A DNA stretch of 64,000 bases from assembly GCF_000349945.1 (NCBI RefSeq), contig NC_020516.1, positions 4,464,001 through 4,528,000 of the forward strand, written 5' to 3'. This DNA comes from Azoarcus sp. KH32C. GTDB lineage: Bacteria > Pseudomonadota > Gammaproteobacteria > Burkholderiales > Rhodocyclaceae. The position numbers and the translations under genes were made by a program. The notes under the pieces were generated by a model, which was given only the letters and a program-made list of their open reading frames with translations, did no database searches and had not been told where the DNA came from. Shown here in pieces: positions 60,371 to 64,000 of this stretch; position 1 is the stretch's first letter; each line of letters opens with the position of its first letter.

Positions 60371-61168
60371 TCACCGATCGGCGAGTGCGCGTGCTGCAGC
60401 GACCCGCTCTGCGCTGTCCGGGTGCGTGCTGAGGAAGGCGAAGCGTGGCGACTGGGCGCTGCCCCCGAGCTTCTCGAAAAACCGCACTGCTCCCTCGGGG
60501 TCGTAGCCCGCGCGACGCATCGATGCGATGCCGGCCTCGTCGGCGGCGCGTTCGTCATCCCGGCTGTAGCCCTTCTCGGTAAAGCTGGTCGCGAACTCGG
60601 CAAACAGGGGCGTCAGCGGGAAGGCCACCGCGGTCAGCAGAATGCTCGCCACCGCCACGATGCCGCCGGTTTCGTTCTGGCGCGAGCGCCGCTGTTCGGA
60701 ATGCCTCAGGTTCAGGTGCGCGAGCTCATGGCCGATCAGCGCCGCCCACGCGGGCTCGTCCGGGCCGAGGAGTTCGACCATCCCCGTGTGGATGCCGATG
60801 GTCTCGCCCTGCGCGCTGCGCACCGCGAAGGCATTGGCCGTCGGATCGTCGATCAGCAGGTACTGCGGTCGCGCACCGGGCGTCACCGCTTCGACGCGTT
60901 GCGCGGCCTCCCAAGCCGCCCGCAGCGCTGCCGCATCGAGCCAGCGCACACCGCTGCCTACCGGCAGCCCGACCCGCGCGCCGTCAACGGATCCGAGCAC
61001 GGCCAGCGGCCACGCCGACACAGTGCCAACGTGCCGCGACGCCCCGCGCGGCGCCTTGTCCATCGGGGGATGTCCCGGCGGTACATGTGGCTGTGTCGCG
61101 CAGCCCGAGGCCAGCGCGAGCAGCGCCATAAATGCACGTTGACGAACCGGGACGGAAACCTTGGCCAT
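60371..61168 (-). CDS. M48-family metalloprotease, lipoprotein
   Basis: A 265-residue membrane-anchored protease of the Oma1/BepA/LoiP type. The N-terminus has a lipobox (LALASGC), so the mature protein is likely lipid-anchored. The zinc site is LIGHELAHLNLRHSEQ (HEXXH), with a downstream RAADEAGIASMRRAGYD segment giving the third ligand. Such proteases take part in envelope quality control. It diverges from the acetate-transporter gene. Confidence 0.88.
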   Translation of the reverse strand: MAKVSVPVRQRAFMALLALASGCATQPHVPPGHPPMDKAPRGASRHVGTVSAWPLAVLGSVDGARVGLPVGSGVRWLDAAALRAAWEAAQRVEAVTPGARPQYLLIDDPTANAFAVRSAQGETIGIHTGMVELLGPDEPAWAALIGHELAHLNLRHSEQRRSRQNETGGIVAVASILLTAVAFPLTPLFAEFATSFTEKGYSRDDERAADEAGIASMRRAGYDPEGAVRFFEKLGGSAQSPRFAFLSTHPDSAERVAAARALADR

Positions 61169-61233
61169 CCGCCTAGCATACACACAGTTTGTCAGGCCTG
61201 CCCTGCCACGATGAAATATCCACTTTCACTTGA

Positions 61234-61250
61234 TGACAATTCAATTATCA
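61234..61250. repeat. Near-perfect A/T-rich palindrome upstream of the acetate-type transporter
   Basis: TGACAATTCAATTATCA, a 17-bp inverted repeat with a single mismatch and central C, in an A/T-rich stretch between divergent genes. It is a candidate operator for either gene. Confidence 0.4.
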
Positions 61251-61396
61251 TATTGGCATTGCGTTTTGCATATCATGCAGGCAGCCGAATAACCGCGCCA
61301 TGCTTCCCCTTGTCCCGCTCGGGCAACGGAGCGGAAGCCGGAAGCGCACCAGAGGGCGGCGGCCAAGAATTTCTAACGGGAGAGGGAGTGGCGAGT

Positions 61397-62023
61397 ATGG
61401 CTGAACAGAAACTAGGCAATCCGGCCGTCGTCGGCCTTGCGGGCTTCGGTCTGACGACGATGATCCTGCAATTCCATAATGTCGGCTGGATGGGGATCGG
61501 ACCCGTGATCTGGGTGGGACTGATCTTCGGCGGTCTGGCGCAGATGATCGCCGGCCTGCAGGAGATGAAAACCGGCAACAACTTCGGCTACTGCGCCTTC
61601 ACGGCCTACGGTTGCTTCTGGATCGCGCTGGCCCTGATGCTGATCGGCAACCAGTTCAACATCTACGTCTCGAGCAAGACCGACATCGGCTGGTTCCTCG
61701 TCGCCTGGACCGCGTTCACCGCGATCCTGTGGGTCGGGTCGATGCGCATCCACAGTGCGCTGGCGATCACCTTCACGATGCTGCTGGGCGGCTTCGTCAT
61801 GCTCGACCTGGCCCATTTCGGCTATCCGGAGCTGACGGTCGTGGCGGGCTACGAGCTGATGGCGACCGCGGCGATGGCTTGGTACATCATGGCTCACCTG
61901 ATCTTCCTCGACCTCTTCGGACGCGATGTGCTGCCGGTGGGCCAGCCCTGGATCAAGGGACCGCGGCAGACGTCCGAACGCGGCGTCGTCTCGGTGCTGA
62001 AGGTCGGCGAGCGTACGGCCTGA
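61397..62023 (+). CDS. GPR1/FUN34/YaaH-family (acetate/succinate) transporter
   Basis: A 208-residue protein with six membrane helices. The family signature at the N-terminus reads LGNPAVVGLAGFGLTTM, close to the usual NPAPLGL motif. Next come GGLAQMIAGLQEMKTGNNFG and GYCAFTAYGCFWIALA. SatP in E. coli moves acetate and succinate. It is 10 bp upstream of a Cache-domain gene. Other small monocarboxylates are possible substrates. Confidence 0.88.
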   Translation: MAEQKLGNPAVVGLAGFGLTTMILQFHNVGWMGIGPVIWVGLIFGGLAQMIAGLQEMKTGNNFGYCAFTAYGCFWIALALMLIGNQFNIYVSSKTDIGWFLVAWTAFTAILWVGSMRIHSALAITFTMLLGGFVMLDLAHFGYPELTVVAGYELMATAAMAWYIMAHLIFLDLFGRDVLPVGQPWIKGPRQTSERGVVSVLKVGERTA

Positions 62024-62033
62024 GGGGACGCAG

Positions 62034-62588
62034 ATGACCCGGGTTCGGATTCAAGCGCTGCTGTGCTCGCTTTTCATGCTCGCGGGGGCTGCCCTCGCCG
62101 CGCCGGTCGCCGAAGACTCGGCGACGCCGGAGGATGCGGTGACGAAGGTCTGGGCGGCGGCGAAATTCCTCCAGACCAAGGGCGTGTCGGGAATCGCCGC
62201 CTTCAATAGCAAGGACGGGCCCTGGGTCTGGAAGGACAGTTATGTGTTCGTGTTCGATTGCCGGCTCGACCGGATGGTGGCACACCCGCTGCGCCCCGAT
62301 CTCGTCGGTCGTCCGATCCTGCAGGTCACGGACAACAACGGGCGCTACATCTTCGCCGAGCTGTGCAAGGCCGCCGCGCAGCCCCGCGGCGGCTGGGTGG
62401 AGTACGCATGGCCCAAGCCGGGCGCGGGCGGAGCCTCACGCAAGCTGAGCTACGCGGTGACGGCCGACATGGCTTTCTCGGCGGGCATCCAGGTCGGCGC
62501 CGGCATCTATGACGAAAAGCTGACGCCGGTGGCGCTCAACAAGATCGTCGAGACGTTGGCGGACCCGGACAAATACCCGGCCCATTGA
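62034..62588 (+). CDS. Periplasmic single-Cache-domain protein
   Basis: A 184-residue secreted protein: signal peptide (LFMLAGAALAAPVA) then a single Cache-type sensor fold (WVWKDSYVFVFDCRLDRMVA; GRPILQVTDNNGRYIFAELC; GWVEYAWPKPG). There is no output domain. It follows the acetate-type transporter by 10 bp, so it may bind a small carboxylate, but this is contextual only. Confidence 0.8.
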   Translation: MTRVRIQALLCSLFMLAGAALAAPVAEDSATPEDAVTKVWAAAKFLQTKGVSGIAAFNSKDGPWVWKDSYVFVFDCRLDRMVAHPLRPDLVGRPILQVTDNNGRYIFAELCKAAAQPRGGWVEYAWPKPGAGGASRKLSYAVTADMAFSAGIQVGAGIYDEKLTPVALNKIVETLADPDKYPAH

Positions 62589-62722
62589 GACTGGCCACGG
62601 GACGCGGCTGCTTGCACCAAAATCAGGCGGCCGCGCCCGCCGACGCCCCAAGCCGGGGCGAAGCTTCCGAAAATCCGCCCGAAGAAGGCGCCACCTGGCG
62701 CTATTAAAGGCGATGCTGTCTT

Positions 62723-62738
62723 TGGCACGTGACGTGCT
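62723..62738 (+). promoter_or_regulatory. Sigma-54 promoter of the formate/nitrite transporter gene
   Basis: TGGCAC-N5-GTGCT has a perfect -24 element and one mismatch in the -12 element, with correct GG-N10-GC spacing. Transcription would begin near 62749, just before the first leader hairpin. Confidence 0.75.
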
Positions 62739-62754
62739 TTGAAGCGATCAGATC

Positions 62755-62801
62755 GGGCCAACGGCGGCTTGATGCAGTTGCGGCGAGCGAGATGCCGCAA
62801 C
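62755..62801 (+). promoter_or_regulatory. Two-hairpin leader resembling an ANTAR (NasR/NasT) antitermination motif
   Basis: Hairpin P1 (62755-62770) is GGGCC / GGCTT with two G-U pairs closing the hexaloop AACGGC. Hairpin P2 (62777-62801) is a perfect 8-bp GTTGCGGC / GCCGCAAC. With a G-U pair its loop becomes AGCGAGA. Both loops have A at position 1 and G at position 4, as described for ANTAR-protein target loops. A terminator follows 21 nt later. Confidence 0.55.
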
Positions 62802-62822
62802 CACGCTTACAAAGGACAACGG

Positions 62823-62870
62823 CGTCCATTCCAGCTCTCCATGCGAGGGACGGGAATGGGCGTTTTTTTT
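62823..62870 (+). terminator. Intrinsic terminator (attenuator) inside the leader
   Basis: A 10-bp stem (CGTCCATTCC / GGAATGGGCG, one G-T pair) with a 20-nt loop, followed directly by eight T residues, 37 bp before the transporter start codon. Its position inside a transcript leader implies regulated readthrough. Confidence 0.88.
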
Positions 62871-62906
62871 CGTCTGCACGATTCACTCAAGACCCAAGGA
62901 AACGTC

Positions 62907-63722
62907 ATGTCTTACATCGCGCCAGCAGAGTTCGTCACCAAGATGGTGGATGCCGGGGAATCCAAGATCTTCATGTCCACGCGGGACACCATCGTTCGCG
63001 CCTTCATGGCGGGCGCGATCCTGGCGATCGCCGCCGCGTTCGCGATCACGATCAACGTGCAGACCGGACAGCCGCTCCTCGGGGCCACGCTCTTTCCGGT
63101 CGGCTTCTGCATTCTTTATCTGCTGGGCTTCGACCTGCTGACCGGCGTATTCACGCTGGCGCCGCTGGCGCTGATCGACAAGCGTCCCGGTGTGACGCCG
63201 GCCGGCGTGCTGCGCAACTGGGCGCTGGTCTTCGTCGGCAACTTCGCCGGCGCGCTGACGGTGGCACTGATGATGGCGGTCATCTTCACCTTCGGCTTCA
63301 CCGAGGCGCCCAACATCGTCGGCCAGAAGATCGGCACCATCGGCGAAAGCCGGACGGTCGGCTATGCCGCGCACGGCGCGGCGGGCATGCTGACCCTCTT
63401 CATCCGCGGCCTGCTGTGCAACTGGATGGTGTCGACGGGCGTCGTCGGCGCGATGATGTCGACCAGCGTGTCGGGCAAGGTGATCGCGATGTGGATGCCG
63501 ATCATGCTGTTCTTCTACATGGGCTTCGAGCATTCGATCGTGAACATGTTCCTGTTCCCGTCGGGCCTGATGCTGGGCGGCAATTTCTCGATCTACGACT
63601 ATATGGTCTGGAACGAGATCCCGACCGTGCTCGGCAACCTGCTCGGCGGCATCACCTTCGTCGGCCTGACGCTGTACTCGACCCACGTCCGCACCGCGCC
63701 CAAGCGCGTCGTCGCCCGCTAA
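62907..63722 (+). CDS. Formate/nitrite transporter family (FocA/NirC) channel
   Basis: A 271-residue inner-membrane channel with six helices. Family features are the LGATLFPVGFCILYLLGFDL region, NWALVFVGNFAGAL and CNWMVSTGVVGAMM near the C-terminal half, and FFYMGFEHSIVNMF. The start ATG has an AAGGA site; the frame extends upstream through the leader, but that part is structured RNA, not protein. The sigma-54 promoter and attenuated leader suggest nitrogen-responsive control, favouring nitrite (NirC-like) over formate. Confidence 0.9.
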   Translation: MSYIAPAEFVTKMVDAGESKIFMSTRDTIVRAFMAGAILAIAAAFAITINVQTGQPLLGATLFPVGFCILYLLGFDLLTGVFTLAPLALIDKRPGVTPAGVLRNWALVFVGNFAGALTVALMMAVIFTFGFTEAPNIVGQKIGTIGESRTVGYAAHGAAGMLTLFIRGLLCNWMVSTGVVGAMMSTSVSGKVIAMWMPIMLFFYMGFEHSIVNMFLFPSGLMLGGNFSIYDYMVWNEIPTVLGNLLGGITFVGLTLYSTHVRTAPKRVVAR

Positions 63723-63738
63723 GTCTCAGGCATCGGGA

Positions 63739-63764
63739 GGGCCGCGCTCCTTGTGGGGCGGCCC
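63739..63764 (+). terminator. Hairpin after the formate/nitrite transporter gene
   Basis: GGGCCGC / GCGGCCC stem with a 12-nt loop, 16 bp after the stop codon. Only a weak T-rich tail follows, so partial readthrough into the phosphatase/kinase gene is possible. Confidence 0.5.
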
Positions 63765-63779
63765 CTCTTGCCATCTGCG

Positions 63780-64000
63780 ATGTCCAGCACGCTCGCGATC
63801 GCCGCCGGCCAGTTCTCCGACAAGGGCCGCAAGGAAATCAACCAGGATTTCCACGGCCTGTGCGTCCCTGCCGAACCGCAGCTGAGTTCGAAGGGCATCG
63901 CGATCGCGATTGCCGACGGCATCAGCAGCAGCGCCGTCGGCCACGTCGCGAGCGAATCGGCGATCAAGAGCTTCCTCGAGGACTACTACTGCACGTCCGA
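63780..64000 (+). CDS. PP2C-type protein phosphatase N-terminus, gene cut by the window edge
   Basis: Seventy-three codons are visible. QFSDKGRKEINQDFHGL and IAIADGISSS match the start of PP2C-family Ser/Thr phosphatases, including the first metal-binding Asp (NQD, ADG). In many proteobacteria a PP2C-Ser/Thr kinase fusion is coded beside nitrite or nitrate transport genes, so a fused kinase domain may lie beyond the window; that part is not visible. It is 57 bp after the transporter gene. Confidence 0.8.
   Translation, partial: MSSTLAIAAGQFSDKGRKEINQDFHGLCVPAEPQLSSKGIAIAIADGISSSAVGHVASESAIKSFLEDYYCTS

Larger units (their letters stand above)
62589..62906 (+). other. Long leader/control region of the formate/nitrite transporter gene
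   Basis: About 318 bp without a gene, holding a sigma-54 promoter, two leader hairpins and an intrinsic terminator (listed separately). A TGCACC half-site at 62613-62618 resembles half of an NtrC box. Confidence 0.6.

Noticed and set aside
61254..61270. Possible sigma-54 promoter before the acetate-type transporter
   Set aside because: TGGCAT and TTTGCA are present, but the GG to GC spacing is 11 instead of the obligatory 10.
62739..62906. N-terminal extension of the formate/nitrite transporter
   Set aside because: The 56 extra codons cover leader hairpins and an intrinsic terminator, and the channel family starts at the ATG at 62907, which has an AAGGA site.

Overview
This is a roughly 65% G+C window with betaproteobacterial character. 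A Rhodocyclales/Zoogloeaceae relative of Azoarcus, Aromatoleum or Azospira would fit, but that is inferred from gene content and protein style, not from a phylogenetic marker. It holds a chromosomal nitrogen-fixation island (about 31.2-56.4 kb) flanked by respiratory, signalling and transport genes. No tRNA, rRNA, CRISPR array or insertion sequence was seen.

Left flank (1-31 kb). A minus-strand group encodes a porin-cytochrome electron conduit: a multiheme cytochrome cut by the window edge, an MtrB/PioB-type barrel, a decaheme DmsE/MtrA-type cytochrome and a small monoheme cytochrome c. A NarX/NarL-like two-component pair follows. Then come a DedA protein, a GAF-GGDEF-EAL protein, the fused mutase icmF with a divergent AraC regulator, a hybrid kinase with an OmpR-type regulator, and a zinc-uptake operon (small His/Cys protein, porin, znuA, znuB) with no ATPase gene. 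Next are CorA-like, VOC and zinc-metallopeptidase genes, a kinase plus DUF3369-GGDEF-EAL pair, and an antiporter/ybdK/class-I amidotransferase operon.

Nif island. nifA has its own sigma-54 promoter and NifA site. NifA carries the C-X11-C-X19-C-X4-C signature of oxygen-sensitive NifA, and there is no nifL. nifB, also with a NifA site and sigma-54 promoter, leads a plus-strand run: fdxN, an IscA-type gene, an FeS-LRV protein, two nifZ genes, a DUF3024-like gene, nifS, nifT and a DUF6129-like gene. Then comes an unusual block: a DegT/StrS-fold protein with Ser in place of the PLP lysine, a SIR2-like protein, ClpP, ClpX, a small membrane protein and an FtsH-like AAA/M41 protease. After a convergent terminator, a truncated hemoglobin and a degenerate receiver diverge from nifHDK-nifENX-DUF269-DUF683-fdxB-nifQ. 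nifH has a perfect -24/-12 promoter, and strong hairpins separate nifH from nifD and nifK from nifE. nifU, nifV, nifW, nifM and electron-supply genes (rnf, fix) are not in the window.

Right flank (56.5-64 kb). This holds a secreted hypothetical, a glycine-zipper-like membrane protein, an LctP lactate permease, a Tyr-rich glycine-zipper protein and an M48 lipoprotein protease. An acetate-type transporter, a single-Cache protein, a formate/nitrite transporter and the start of a PP2C-type phosphatase follow. The formate/nitrite transporter lies behind a sigma-54 promoter and a leader with two hairpins and an intrinsic terminator, resembling a NasR/NasT (ANTAR) antitermination leader.

The best candidates for something undescribed are the DegT(K to S)-SIR2-ClpP-ClpX-membrane protein-FtsH block inside the nif island, the phospho-site-less receiver plus truncated hemoglobin facing nifH, and the attenuated leader of the formate/nitrite transporter.
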